Positions 46,201 to 59,600 of a stretch of 64,000 nt of DNA are shown here, in pieces. This DNA comes from Polydactylus sextarius (taxonomy: Eukaryota > Chordata > Actinopteri > Polynemidae). Every line of letters begins with the position of its first letter. Positions within the stretch are counted from its first letter, which is position 1. The stretch is from positions 5,635,001 through 5,699,000 of the forward strand of contig CM028919.1 in NCBI GenBank assembly GCA_016801845.1. The letters run 5' to 3'. The position numbers and the translations under genes are program-made. The notes beneath the pieces are model-generated. The model ran no database searches and was not told the origin of the DNA. It saw nothing but the letters and a program-made list of their open reading frames with translations.

Positions 46201-49200
46201 AGGTTCATATCAATCTGCCAAACTAAACACAAGTAGCTGCTGATGAAATATCAACTTTAACAACTAAAAGCTGTAAAACATTGTCACTTCCAGGTAACAC
46301 ATTCTCACAACATTACAACATTTCTTGGGACTGATTCCTCTTTGAATATTGACTGTTGTCACCAGCCTTGGAATAAACAACAGAAAGAGAGTGAACACAA
46401 ATAATGTCTACTCTCAGTTCAAGATTTATGATTGGTAAAATCAAATTTCTTCACAGAAAATCAAAATTGGTTAATGTTTCACAAATGCTTTGTTGGCAGT
46501 TTTTTAAAGAAAGAAAAAGAAAAGAAAATTTTTATTGTTATTTTGCAGAGTTGACTCCATTATGTTGGTGGAGGAAGGGTTTAATATGATGAGTGTGGAC
46601 GCCAGCGACAAAATGCTTAAGTATGCACTGAAGTCGAGATGGGAGAGAAGAAAAGAACCAGCTTTTGATCAGTGGGGTACGACATTCATTTTCTTACAAC
46701 TGAACTTTTTTTTTTTTTGATTGAAGGTCCAGATCAAATTTGTGCAGCTTTCCTCATGATTTTCCTTTCTCTCTTTGGGCTTTTGTTTCTTTCTCATGTG
46801 CAGTTATTGAAGAGGCCAACTGGCTGACATTACCAGAAGATGTTCAGAAACCTGGGGGTGGATTTGACGCTGTTATCTGCCTCGGCAACTCATTTGCCCA
46901 TTTACCAGATTTCAAAGGTACATGTTGTAAAACATGAGTTGCATTGATGCAGACTTTTTTTATTTAAATAAGCAGGTTTTCAAGTTGCCCTATTTCACAT
47001 TTGGTTGCACAACTATTCTCTGGCTTACTGTTTTAATGGTTTGTGATTTAAACCATTCAAAATGTGTGACAGTGATATCATGGGTAAAACATTAAAACAT
47101 TGGAATTTAGCAAAAACAAGGTCTTCATCTGGTTTCAAGAATCAAAACACTGATGCGTACACTATTTTCAGACCATCTATCCTGTGTTTGAATGGTCACA
47201 TTGCTGTTGTTGTGTTGCTCTCAGGGGACCAGAGTGACCAGAAGTTGGCTCTTCAGAACATTGCCAGTATGGTCAGACCCGGTGGGATCCTCATCATCGA
47301 CCACCGTAACTACGACTACATCCTGGAGACAGGGCGGGCGCCACAAGGCAAAAACATCTACTATAAGGTACTATAACCTGACAGTTACCATGGTTATTGA
47401 TCACCATATGTATGTATCTATGTAAGTATATTATAAACAATAGAACCTCAACTCTAACTGGAATCACTGCAAATTAGTCCCACTATTTGTCCATTTTTTA
47501 TTCATACATATTGATATGTTTCATGCTTTCCAAAGCATTCAACTTATTTATGAATCTTTTTGTTTCTCATTGAAGTCATTGCCGTTGTTTAAATCCTATA
47601 ATACTTTCTCCTCTCTGAAGTGTAAAGACTTTGGCACGACTTTCAGACTAAATTTAAGATTTAAACAGATCACAAGACTTGACTTGACTGAATTTATAAT
47701 GGATGTACAGTAGGAGCAGGTTAGATGTGTCACATGACTTGTGATGTCACAAACTCCTCATCTGCTTTTTGGTTGTTCTTTTTTTTTTTTTTCTTTAGCT
47801 CTTGTTACTCTCAAACCTTTCACTTCTCATGAATAGTTGATATATGAATATATGATCGTAGAGAGTGTTGTGCTCTTTTGACACAATGTGATGGTTTAAC
47901 CAAAAATACTTATGGTTTTTTATCAGCTTTGAAGTTATTGCCGATGCAAAGTGAAACACTTGCAAGAGATGATGAAGATCAAAAATCCTCAGCATGAAGG
48001 ACAAAGGAAAAGCCTCTTTTCATTTGAAACTCTCTACACTATCTGGCTCATCATTTCTTCATGAAGAGCAGCTGGACAGACAGTATTGTTTATAAATGGT
48101 TTACTTACACCATCCCGAGCAGCAGCTGAGTTTAAGACCTAAATCTCTAGTCAGAGCCTGCCGGATATTGTGAGATTTTCAAAAGAAAAGAGGCAACGGA
48201 GAAACAGAAGGAAAAGCGTGTGGAGCTGTCAAGTTTTAAGACCCTTTTTTATTAAAAAAACAGCTAATGTCTGGAGTACAAAGAAAGGTCAATAGGAGAC
48301 ATGGAAAAATGAGAAAAAGGAAATTCCAAATTGTGGAATGTGATACTAAGAAGACAAGTCATTTTTTATTTCTTTGATTGCAAAACGTTGTATTTGATTA
48401 TAATAAATGACATTTAGAGAAACTAGTCATTTACTATCCAGTCTCTTGGTAAAAGCTCATTTATATGGAACAAACAAAGATGCAGCAGGTGCCAACAGCA
48501 ACGGGCCATATTTAACTCACATTACTTTCCTCAAAAACATATATCACCTTCTTTAATCAGGCCAAAGCAGGAGCTATCCATCTGGAAAGACTAAATATAA
48601 ATACTAAATCAACAGTCACATGCTAAAGCAAAATCCACTTCTGATACCCCTCATAATCCAAGTGTCTGCTCTCATGGTCCAACTCTCTTCACCATAACAA
48701 TAAGAGCAACTTTCTGGTGCTACTCAATCACTTTTTAATTATGTTTCTACTAATGAGAAGGAAGGAAGAATGAAGAAGTTGTAGGAAGTGATCTGTGTAA
48801 CCTTGATCTCACCATCTTGCTGAATAAATGTGTGTTGTTTTGCAGAGTGATCTAACTCAAGACATCTCCACCTCTGTGCTGTGGGTCAACAGTAAGCCTC
48901 ACATGATCACTCTGGACTACACTATCCACGTGCCCCAGGACCTTCACCACAACCTTCCTGAAGTCAGGTAGGTCACATCACTGCAGAACTGATGTAACAA
49001 GTGAGATTTTAAATGTCTTAAGTTCAGTTTTCCTTCCCATTCTTGGAGAAATTCATTAAGATACTGCAACCCAAATTGCCCTTGATGGCTGTTTCATAGG
49101 TGTGTGAATGTGTGGGGTATTAGATTAGAGAAGCACTATATAAACTCTATTTACCATTATAATAAAAATGCCCATCACAGGTCCCAAAAGTGATACCTTT

Positions 49201-50979
49201 AAATTCAGTTTTATGTGTATAGTGCCAAACCATAAAAACAATTATCTCAAGGCACTTTACATAGAGGAGCCCAACATATTCACAATGAGCAGGCGCTTGG
49301 TGTCAATGGAGAGGAAAAACCTCAGTTTTAACAGGAAGAAACTTCCAGCAGAACCAGACTCAGAGTGGACAGTCATCTGCTTCGACTGGCTGGGGTGAGA
49401 TGAAAAAAGATAAAGACAAGAGACAGAGGAGAGGGAGGGAGGATGATGGGAGAGAGAAAAGAGGTAGACCAGGAAGAGACAGTAGAGACTACATATTTGC
49501 AGGTAGTTGTTAAAGTAACATTATTATTAATCATCAATAATAATAATAATTGTGATCATCAGTAGCATAGAATCTGGATCCAGCTGGTCTGGAGTCAGAG
49601 CTAACTGGAAAGAGAAAGGGGTGGAGGAGACACAACTGTGAGAGAGAGCAGATTAGTAACATATAATATATTGATATTGACTGATCAACAGTCTAAAGCC
49701 CAAATATATAAAGTGGAATGCAGCTCTGTTATAATACCAAGTGTATGTGCTGTAAATTATAAATAACTTTTTTCATAACTACCTCTATTTGTAATCTATA
49801 ACCTGTACAGTTCAATTGAAGAACTGATATGTTTTATGGGGATTCAAAACCTGAAGCTGCCACCATCATGTTTCACCGTGGCAATGGTGTCTCCTGCTGA
49901 TGTGTAGTGTTTTTTTTTTGTTGTTTTTTTTTTTTTTTTTTTTGTGTGGCAACTATACCTTTTGTCTCATCACATTTTCATACGTTCTTGGGAGAGCTGA
50001 TGAAAATTTTCAGATTTTCAAAACAGTTATGTAGTGACTAATCAGTTAATCATTTCAGCACTGTAAACGGCATCTAAACGGTATGAAAATGATTTGAAAA
50101 CACACATTCCCTTTCTTGCTCTCACATGCGTAAAAAACAAGATGTTGATGACTGATCTTTAGATTTTACTGACGTCAAGCTAACAACCACCTGCTGGCTC
50201 CGCGTAGAACGAACAGAACACACAGACACGAGAAATCTATGATTTTAATATTCTCTGACTTCTTACTCGCAAAATGTCAAACAGTTTTACTCCCCCATAC
50301 GGAGAAAAGGGATCAGCAAATTCATGTTGAGTAAATAGTAGTGTTTTCACCAAACCTACTGCTGCTTTATACATACATACCAGTTTAGCATTTAATTCAT
50401 ACCTGTTTTTCTCATCACATTTCGATTTTTTTTCTCTTAATTTCTGGTTACTTCACTATAATAAACACATCATAATGTTACAAATTTCCAAACTCTAGCT
50501 CAGGGGGAAGATTAATGACACCATAGTAAGTGTCTGGTAACTGGAACTGTCAAATTCAGCTCCACATAATCAGTGTTATTTGGTTAATGTCATAATGACA
50601 GTTTTGCACCTCCACTTCCAAGTGTTATGTGAAAGGTGTCTGTCTTTGAATACTGTCTTACAGCTCAGGTCGTTGTATCACTGCGAAGAACCACAATCAA
50701 GGTCGATGAATTCGGCTCCCAGACGCATTAGACACAATAAAAAGTACATTTATCGATCGGTTGCAGGAACAATAATGACGCATGCCCGTTCTGTTTGTCC
50801 TTCGCAGTAAATTCCGTCTGTCCTACTACCCTCACCGTCTGGAGAGCTTCAGCGGGCTGCTGAAGGAGGCTTTCAGCGGGAAAATGCAGCACAGCGTCTT
50901 CGGAGACTTCCAGGCGTACGTCCCGGGTCAGAGCAAGCCGCCCTGCTACTTCATCCACGTCTGTAAGAAGACGGCCTAA
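43262..50979 (+). CDS. gnmt: Glycine N-methyltransferase (295 aa, six exons)
   Basis: Cytosolic enzyme that transfers methyl from S-adenosylmethionine to glycine, giving sarcosine and S-adenosylhomocysteine; it buffers the methylation ratio and binds folate. Exons: 43262-43470, 46549-46676, 46804-46917, 47225-47367, 48846-48967, 50808-50979 (stop TAA). All have AG/GT borders and keep frame to 888 nt. Visible signatures: N-terminal VFRTRSLGVAAEGLPDQYAD, SAM-binding VLDVACGTG (about 62-70), WVIEEANWLTL, CLGNSFAHL, ASMVRPGG, DHRNYDYIL, GKNIYYK, and the C-terminal FRLSYYPH and PCYFIHV. Length equals the family norm of about 293-295. The methionine chosen is the first in frame and sits in CAACATG just after the promoter. 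No disruption is seen. Confidence 0.97.
45620..45935. repeat. Retroelement-like relic in gnmt intron 1
   Basis: 'cccagaaggcatcgcaatcc', 'ccatctcagctggttccttt' and 'gagcagcgtctctacaccga' follow a word order common in dispersed fish non-LTR retroelement copies. Two short frames here on opposite strands are part of it, not genes. Confidence 0.5.
49085..49165 (+). repeat. SINE-like tail in gnmt intron 5
   Basis: 'ggtgtgtgaatgtgtggggt' then 'agaagcactatataaactct' and 'atttaccatt' match the 3' end of common fish SINEs. Confidence 0.5.
49195..49420 (+). repeat. Interspersed fish repeat in gnmt intron 5
   Basis: Contains 'atctcaaggcactttacata', 'ggagaggaaaaacctcagtt', 'aacaggaagaaacttccagc' and 'gactggctggggtgagatg', familiar consecutive words of a high-copy teleost repeat. 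The open frame at 49168-49398 is the repeat, not a gene. Confidence 0.65.
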
Positions 50980-52814
50980 GAGAGCTACGAGCTCGCTACA
51001 CATACGCACAACCTACACTAATTACAAAAGCTTTCTGCTTTAAATCCCAACATGCTCTTAGAGTCATTCAGATTTGGGCAAAATTATATTTGAATATGTT
51101 TTTTTTTCATCATAGGATCATCATAGAAGAAAAGTTTTCTGTTGTTTCTGGTGATTTTTACCTCTTAATGATGAGAACATGGAGACCACTGACATCCACA
51201 TGTCTCTGACAGACTGTGACTGAATTATTACTGTATAAATAATATTACGGTTGAGCACTATTTTCTCTATTCACTTTGACTTTTAAAACATCACATCAGC
51301 AGAGCCTCTTCGCTCCACCAGAGACTTGGTTGACTTTGATCTCAGTATGTTCTCAGAACATAAACCGACATAACTAGTAACAGTATAAAACAGGTCAAAC
51401 CCATTGATAAAAAAAATATATTCAAAACGTATTGGACCACTGTTTTGTCCATATCTGGTATTTTCTCTGTCTGCTTTGTGCTGCTTTAGTTCCTGTTCCC
51501 TCCACCTGCCGGCCACATTTCTAAACTTTGATATCTTCAATGAACATATTTCTAAATGGTGCTGTACATTAGTGATATTCCTCAAAATGGAAAACTTCTT
51601 GCTGTCCGTTGCCAGTAACATACAAAGAGCTAAGCTATATATTCTTAGAGTGTTGTATTTTGTAAGTTTACCACAAAGGTCTTAAAACACAGAGCTGTGT
51701 TTTGTGAATACTGGAGTCTTTCTATTACATGTTATTTTCAAGCTGGAGAAAAAAAAATCAAGGTGATTTCTTTCTGTCCTACTGATGTTTCTTTTAGTTC
51801 AATTTCAGGGTAAATCATTGACAGGCACAGCAAAGACGGCAGTTTGACCGTTCCAGAGCGAAGCACGTTCAGTCAGACAATCACGTCGGCGTTGGTTTAA
51901 CCTGCCGACGAGAAGTATTAGAAGCGTTCGCTTGTCAGCCAATCACATCAAGAATCCTGAAGTGTCCTTGAGTTCCTCATTAAATCCCGAGCAGCTCCAG
52001 AGCTAATTGACCTCTGACCTCTCTGAAGCTCGAGAACAAAAGACGAGATTTTCCCTCCAAAGTCTGCTCTTGAACGAACAGATCGTGGCTTTAGTGATAT
52101 TTCAAATGTAAATGTTGGTTGTTTGAACCAAACAACCAACAGGCCTGCAGTGACTTTCGTCTGTTTTAAATGGGTTGAACAGTTGCGTCGCATTCGTACT
52201 GTTAAAAATGATAATAATGTGGAATATCCAACCCCGTTTTAAAATGTGTTAGCAACCAAAGAAGTTTAAAAAGTGTTTTTTGTTTGTTTGTTTGTTTGTT
52301 GCTAAATTTTGCAATTTTATTTCATTTCAAAACTACAAAAAACTTGATTGTAATTCAGTTGTTTTTGTGCAACATCTCAAATAATTGACACTGACAGGGA
52401 ATGTGATGGAAGAATCGTTTATTTTGCCGGAGCCAAAATATAATTGACTTTGATACCAAAAAAATGTGGATTTTTTTCATTATTTGGAATGAAAAAAAAA
52501 CAGAAGCTCTGTCGCAGAGAATCACTGTCCCTGCTGTTTGCCTAAACGAGACGGCACGGTGCACCTCTTGTGAGAACAAAATGTTTGGTACGAGATAGTT
52601 GTTGTGATTCGGTCGATCAACGGTTGGTTCAGACTGTGGTGAGAATGACTGAGTGTCTATGTGGGTTCAGACATTTATGTAGCGAAAAAGTCTTATTATG
52701 TTGACAATTATTTTAAGAAAAGGTGTAAAAAAAAAAACAATTTTATAAAGTTTATTGGTCATATGTTGATTAGATTTTTTTTGCATGGAATTAAAACATT
52801 GAAATAAGTTGTGT

Positions 52815-52816
<2 letters not shown>

Positions 52817-52846
<30 letters not shown>
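52817..52846. repeat. (GT)n microsatellite
   Basis: GT run of about 30 bases. Confidence 0.95.
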
Positions 52847-53190
52847 TGTGTTTTTACTTTGACTTGTGAACAAACACATAGATGTCTTTTAAGAAGAACG
52901 TCAGCTCTTAGAAACACAAAGTGAGACAGATGAAAACTGTCAATGAAAGTCAATGTGAATGATGTTAGATTGTATTTTTGTCCATCACTTAACTTCTCTA
53001 TTAGCCAATTATTACTATTATATTCATGGGCAGGGGGTCAGAGGTTAAAGGTCAATGTGACCTCACTAACTATATTTTTCCCATAACTCCTGAGTTTAAT
53101 TACCTGCAACTTGAACTGGTTGGTGAAGTGAACTCTAGTTTTGTTTCTAGTTGATTTTATTATTTTATAAAAAACTTTTCTGAAAACCTT

Positions 53191-53200
53191 AATATATATG

Positions 53201-53272
<72 letters not shown>

Positions 53273-53295
53273 TATGTGTGTGTGTGTGTGTGTGT
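53191..53295. repeat. Compound (AT)n(GT)n microsatellite
   Basis: About 85 bases of TATA with rare G or C interruptions run directly into a GT tract. Confidence 0.95.
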
Positions 53296-55422
53296 ATTTT
53301 TTGTGTGTAATAATTTGAAACCAGCTTACATGTTCTCCCATCCAAATTCCATGCTAATAGTCATTATTTGTCGCCTCTTTGAATGCATAATACAAGACTG
53401 ACACAAGAGGGCGCCAATACATTACATGTAATTATTGAGACGCGACAGATGAAGACCATAGCCCCATTATTAAACTACTGCTTCCTCCACTTCTTTATGC
53501 ATGATAAATTTTATCACTATACCAGTGTAACTCTGCAACTTAAAAAACAACAACAACAAAATCCCAATGAAATCTGAGTAAATGTCTCATTTGATTTTAG
53601 TAACACTGGTCTGGTCTCAATTATGTTTATTGTGGTTGCTAAACAGTTTAACATGTTGCCTCAAAGAGTCACAGCCTTTACATTGTGTTTGCCTCGTCTG
53701 AAGGTTAAAACCCATAAGAACAGAGATTTTTGTATATTGTCGCTCTCCTTCCTGGAGCGTGGCATAAAAAACAAAACAAGACAAAAAGAAACATTGAACA
53801 TTAGAAAGATTTCCATCTCTATGAATGATATGGCTGTTTTACCATCTGACATTTTGTCAGTGAGTGACGTTTCCTGTTTGGGTCTATCTGACCTCAGATC
53901 ATGAACCCGCTCACCGTCATACAGCACGTCTGCAGCTCATCTCATCTCTTGTCTCCGAGGTACACTATCGGGCTCTGTGGTAGACGGCCGTGCAAGGGGC
54001 TGATACGCAAACCAGATGTGAGAACCATTTGCCAGATGTGGCTGCTCTGCTTTGCTTTGCTCTACTTAGGGGAGTCAAAGTGGTCAACCATGACTGGCTT
54101 TACTGGGAAGGATCGCTTTCACAGCACGTCATTGGCCAAATCAAACAAAAACAGAGGGAGTTGAGAGAGACACGCTGGCTGGAAAGAAGGAGATGAGTAA
54201 TTATGATGAATAATGATTATACTCATGTGCCTTTAAAGGAGAGAAAAAGAAGAAGAAAAGATGTGGAATTAACTATTTATGGTATGTTCGTGTTAAAATA
54301 AATGTATTTAACTTGTACTTGAAGAAAAAAAATGATCTCACCCGTGTTTTACTTGGAACCACCATCACATGCCGTTAGCAGCACAGTATCTCGAGGCATT
54401 TCCACATTAAATTTACCATTTAAATTTATATTTTCTGACCCCAGTATTTGACAGGGAGCTGATGAACTCCAGTCTTCAGTTACTTCCCCCTCAGCTTTCA
54501 GAAACCTGTTTGTCAAACGCTCTGTTATGTATCCACTTAACTGTGATTTTTTTTTTTTTTTTTTTGTATGGACAGTCATTACCATTCAAAAAAAAGATGA
54601 TAAAAAAAGGAAACAAAAACAAAAAAAACTTTTCTGTTTTCTGTTCAGAAAGTGAAGCAACAGCAGTTTGTTTGGAGTTAATCTTCTGTAACCAGACTTG
54701 CATCTTGTAAAGCTCACAGATGTCTGGAGAAATTCAGGCATATTTTTGGTTAGAGGGACACAATGGGTTGTTGTTGTAGCTCAGAGCCATGAAATTGAAA
54801 CTATGGAGAACTTCGCACCTAAAAAGACATAAAGTGTAAAGAATTCTAGTCGAATATTTTATCAAACTTATAGCAAATCAAATTATTAGAATCAGCATCA
54901 GTCAGACTACTTTACTGATCGCTGGGGTAAAATTGGGTAAACTCAGGATTTTGTCGCAGACTTTTTTTCTACTTTTTATTTACTGGATTAATAAGACAAA
55001 GACAGTTCAGCGTTGACTATCAATTATAGTGGCATAGCAACACACCAAACATAAAAACAAGTCTTTAGATGTTGAAATCATGAACTTCATGAATCATGAA
55101 CTCCCTTCAGTTCAATATGAAAATAATTGCGTTAATGTGCAAACGACTCTTTAAAATCCAGACAAAGATATTTTTATATAAACAAAGTATGACTATCAAA
55201 TGACCACATGTAACGTGACAAGAGCTGCTTATATCGCTGAATCAACACATACTGTGACAAAACACTGCCTTACCCAGTAGCTTTGTTGAGCTTTTCAGCA
55301 CTTTTTAGTTCGTTATTTTGACTTTAATAAGGCTTCAGCCTTTTGGGGGGTTTCGGTTTAGTGTCAATGCTCAGGTCGACAGTGATAGCAAACAACCTAG
55401 CTTAATCTTATGTTAACTAACA

Positions 55423-56178
55423 TTCAAGCAGGATGACTCAAGGTCAAATCCTGTAAATATTTCAAAAGAGAAAATAAAAAGAGAAAATAATAAATCTTTG
55501 AACACAATTTAATTTCCATATGTAATGGTGATAAAAACACACACATATATGTGCACTAACACCAGACCATGTGTAGCACTACTGGAAATCCCTCAATGCT
55601 ACTTACAACAAATAGAGAACACGGTGTAGGTGTAGACAACAGAACTGTAATTATTCTTCCAGTTAAAACTCCACTGCCAACCTGTTAACTTCAGATGAAC
55701 TTCATTACACATCTCACTGGAATCATGTTCAGAGGACATGAAGTTATCAGAGTGATAATCTATAACATTAAATACTGTAAGAAAATCAAACATTATCAAA
55801 ATAAGTAGCCACATTGCTGACTTAACCTGATCAGTCAGCTTAATCAATTTAAAAATGGTCCTCTATTTCATTATATTATCATAATATACATGACTATTGT
55901 GAAGTGAGTTATTATCATGTCATTTTATTAGCTCATTGTAGGTGAAAGAAAAAATGAAACATCTTAATTAAGCATGTAGTCTTCTTCTGTACCTAAATGG
56001 AGTTGTTACATTTTACATTACACCTAAGAGTCTTACAAATGAAACAGACCCACCGATGGAACAGGTTCTGTTTCTTGCCCAAAGACACGTCAACAAGTGG
56101 ACTAAAGGACTCAAGAACTGAACCACTGACCTTCCAATAGTGAATAATCTGCTCCACCTCCTGAGCCACAGCATACAC
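55423..56178. repeat. Diverged direct duplication, copy 1 (partner 58712-59392)
   Basis: Shares an ordered series of words with 58712-59392: 'gtgtagcactactggaaatccc', 'cttcagatgaacttca', 'gtcagcttaatcaat', 'cattttacattacacc' and 'caacaagtggactaaaggac'. The end is a reversed SINE-like head. Confidence 0.75.
55995..56178 (-). repeat. SINE-like tRNA-derived head (reverse orientation)
   Basis: Reverse complement reads 'gtggctcaggaggtggagca', then a B-box-like 'ggtcagtggttcagttcttg'. Same family as 34721-34895. Confidence 0.6.
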
Positions 56179-57661
56179 ATCTTAGCTTAGCTTAGTTTAA
56201 AGATGAAAACAAGGGGTAAAAGTTGCAAGTCAGCAGAGCTGCTAACCAGTTCTGGTAAATATTGGTCTTGTGTTTGTTAGGTGGAACAGAAACGTGTTAA
56301 TGCTAATGTTGCTGTCTGTTGTAGGCCTATGTGTAAATAGGCTAACGTGAGCTAATATTTTAACTGCAACTACTCAGTTCAAAATAAATAAATTACCTCT
56401 GCTTTAAATGTTTTAAGTTAGGTAAGCTAACTGGCTGTTCGCTTACCTAACTCTGTCCAAATAGAGTTCGCTTAACCAAACTCTAACAACAGACAGCTGG
56501 TGAACATACTGGAGCCTTTATTGCTATTGTTATTAAGCAAGATATTTTTTTCTCAGGAATTAGTTGAGACCAAAGCACCGCTAAAAGCCACATGAATCTT
56601 AGCCATATGTTTGTCAGGTGGACAGAAACACAAGCTCGTTAGCTTTGCTTGGCACCAAGATGGAAAAGGTTAAACATTTGCCAGCACCTCTAAAGCTCAC
56701 ATGTCATATCTTGTTAGTTCAATCTGTGCAAAAAACTTAAATTGTGGCTTTATAGTGATTATGTGCCAGACTATTTCTGCGCTAGAGTCACGGAGGCTGC
56801 CAAGAAATAATTTGGCACATAACCCCAATAAAACCACAACACGTTGCCTATACGATATCTTCAGAAGCTTCACTTTTAGCGTGAAGATACGAGAGCAGCA
56901 CTGACTCACTCATCTAAGTCATATTTCCCACAATGTCAAGTATTTTGAAGTTTATCATTTTGGGCGAAATATGCTCATCAAAAGTTTAAAAGAAACAAGA
57001 CAGCAGAGTGAAAATAGAGTTAGCGTCTGACAACTTTCTTAAAATAGAAATGGACATTGGAAGAAAGTAACAAAAGGCGAGATAACTTTGCCAAGTAAAT
57101 CATCCAAGAAAAACCTGCAGCAGAGAAAGAAAGCATGTAAAGAGGGTAAAACTGTCTGAGTGAAAGTGGAAAAAAAAAAAAAAAACGATACAAGGATTCC
57201 AGAGGTGCTGAAAGAGAAAAGGCTGAGGAGGAGGGAGAGAAAAGTCAGACAGTATCTAAACTGGCTGCGGCTGCTTCCACCGCGAACTGCCAGATGATGA
57301 TTTTCCAGATGTAAGAGGTAGAGGAAGAAAAGGGAGGGGATGTGAGGAGGAGGAGGAGGGGGCCCTTTATTTTTCAACTTCTCTTTTTTATTTGTCTTTC
57401 TTTGAGTTTCCAATGTTGGTCAAACCACGAGTTAAGTGGCATGAAACTCTCCAACAAGGTGAGGATCCGCTTTGATGGTCACTCCTCCCAGAAGAAATGA
57501 TCAACGTCGAGGAAAAAAAAAAAGATCTGTCAAGCTTGATGTCTTCTCATAAACTCACTGAACTGCTTCCCTTCTCCTCCACCTCTCCCCTTTTTTCACT
57601 TCTTCCTCCCACATCACTGATCGTTTTCTTTCCAGAGCGCATGAGAAATGATGTTTTTTTT

Positions 57662-57687
57662 TGTGTGTGTGTGTGTGTGTGTGTGTG
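57662..57687. repeat. (GT)n microsatellite
   Basis: Pure GT run following a T tract. Confidence 0.9.
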
Positions 57688-58178
57688 GGGACGCAGAGGA
57701 GCAAGACTAAGGAGTCCCAGCTGTCTGTTTCCCAGCTGCCACTGCTTGACTCCCGAAGAGAAAAGTGGACACAGTGAACGGATAGACAGTTTGTGTCGCG
57801 GTGTTTTTTTGTTGTATCTTCACCTCTTTAAGGGATTTGTTTGTGTATGTATGCGCGCTTGCTGCGATGCGTCATGTGTTCATAATGTGTGTGAGTGTTT
57901 GTGTAATGGGTCTTTTCTTGAAAGCCCTCCTCGGGACGGGCCAAGTCCCGGGGTCTGTAAGCATTTATAGAGTTGTTATTATAAAAGAGCGGGTCACACC
58001 AAAAAACTCAACAGCAGCTCTGGGATTTTCCAGCCCTCCACTCAGCCTGTGCCAAGATACTGTTTGGACAGAGAAAGCTGGAGATATTGAATGCCTTGTC
58101 TAGTGTTACACAGGGGAATAGCCTAATCCAGACTGGGCCCATTCTTTCCCACATGAATGGTGCGTGTTTGTCTGTGCT

Positions 58179-58198
58179 GTGTGTGTGTGTGTGTGTGT
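58179..58198. repeat. (GT)n microsatellite
   Basis: Short pure GT run. Confidence 0.85.
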
Positions 58199-58711
58199 AT
58201 CGAGAGGGGCCAGTAAAAGAATCAAGAAACAGACAACATCCTCTCGGTGCAGAGAGAGAGCGAGAGAGTCTGAAGAACAATAAAGCCTGGTGAGCGAAGG
58301 AAGTACTCTGGCTGGAGGCCCACGACTGGACAACGCTTAGCTTGTTTTTTGGGTCCTAAACAAATAAATGACAGAGTTCCTCTTGATTTCACAAGCTCCC
58401 AAACACAAACACACACACAGGCTCACAGATGATCACATACGGAAATCAATATGGTTTATTTATGACAGAAGGATTGCATGAGGACACAACAAATTCAAGC
58501 TGTAATCAATCTGCGTGGCAACGTTTGAGAGAACACAGAGACAGATTTGTAAGCGCAGTAAAATCCGCTCCCATATTTTTCTCCTGATGTTTACGCGAGG
58601 AATATCCACCTAAAGAGCACGCCTAAATCTAATGGTTGGGATCTTTTGTTTTTTCAACTCGGTTACGTGTCATGTGAACAAATGACCGCAGTGGGAAAAC
58701 AGCCCCGATGT

Positions 58712-59392
58712 TCAAGTAGGATGACTCATCACCTCCAGGTCAAATCCAATAAATATTTCTTGGCAAAAATAGAAAAGAATTTGAGCACTTTAGTCAACTA
58801 ACATGTATACATTAGTGATGATGATGAAAAACACATACATATGTGCACTTACACCAGTTCATGTGTAGCACTACTGGAAATCCCTCAAGGCTGCAAGCAA
58901 CAAAGACAGAACATGGGTGGAGGTGTAGAAAACAGAACATGGGAGGAAGTTGTCATTAAACCATGTGTTACCTTCAGATGAACTTCAGAATACATCACAG
59001 TGGAAATGTTGTTAAGACATGAACTAAAATATGAACTTATCAGAGTAATGATCTATAAGATTAAATGGTGTCAGAAAATCAAAGATAATCAAATTAAGTA
59101 AGCACAAAGTGCTGAATGAAACTGGTTGGTCAGCTTAATCAATCTTCATTGAGCACATCTTGCAGACTAGACCTTCAATGAGTCTTCCTTTGTGGTTAAA
59201 TGAAAGTCAACGCATTTTACATTACACCAAAGAGACTTACAAGTGAAACACACCCACTGATTGAACAGAGTTCTGTTTCTTGCCCAAGGACTCTTCAACA
59301 AGTGGACTAAAGGACTCAAGAATTGAACCACTGATCTTCCAAATTAGCAGATAAACTCACTCTGCCTCCTGAGCGACAGCATACAAGTTGTT
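58712..59392. repeat. Diverged direct duplication, copy 2 (partner 55423-56178)
   Basis: Same word order as copy 1, about 3.3 kb downstream, with small insertions and losses. It ends with the same reversed SINE-like head at 59211-59392. Confidence 0.75.
59211..59392 (-). repeat. SINE-like tRNA-derived head (reverse orientation)
   Basis: Reverse complement reads 'gtcgctcaggaggcagagtg', then 'gatcagtggttcaattcttg'; parallel to 55995-56178. Confidence 0.6.
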
Positions 59393-59578
59393 GAACAATG
59401 TTGCACTTTTTACTCATGATATCATCAGCAATTAGGCGGTGTCGACTTTCAACAGAACTGTGACTTTAACGTTGTTGCTCCGACCATTGAGCCAAACCTC
59501 TATGCTTTAGCGCATTTGGCCAGATCTCCAGTTATAGCTCAATAAACTGGCCTGTAGTCTTACTGTACATGAACATAA

Positions 59579-59600
59579 CACACACACACACACACACACA
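59579..59600. repeat. (CA)n microsatellite
   Basis: Pure CA run of 22 bases. Confidence 0.9.

Larger units (their letters stand above)
50980..53900. other. gnmt 3' flank and intergenic sequence
   Basis: The 3' UTR of gnmt begins here; a single convincing polyadenylation signal could not be chosen. No protein-coding gene recognised. Simple repeats at 52817-52846 and 53191-53295. Confidence 0.5.

Noticed and set aside
49168..49398. 76-codon frame in gnmt intron 5
   Set aside because: It is the translation of a high-copy fish repeat.
57497..57970. 157-codon open frame in the 57-kb region
   Set aside because: It crosses a GT microsatellite and T/C-rich tracts, has low-complexity composition and no recognisable domain.
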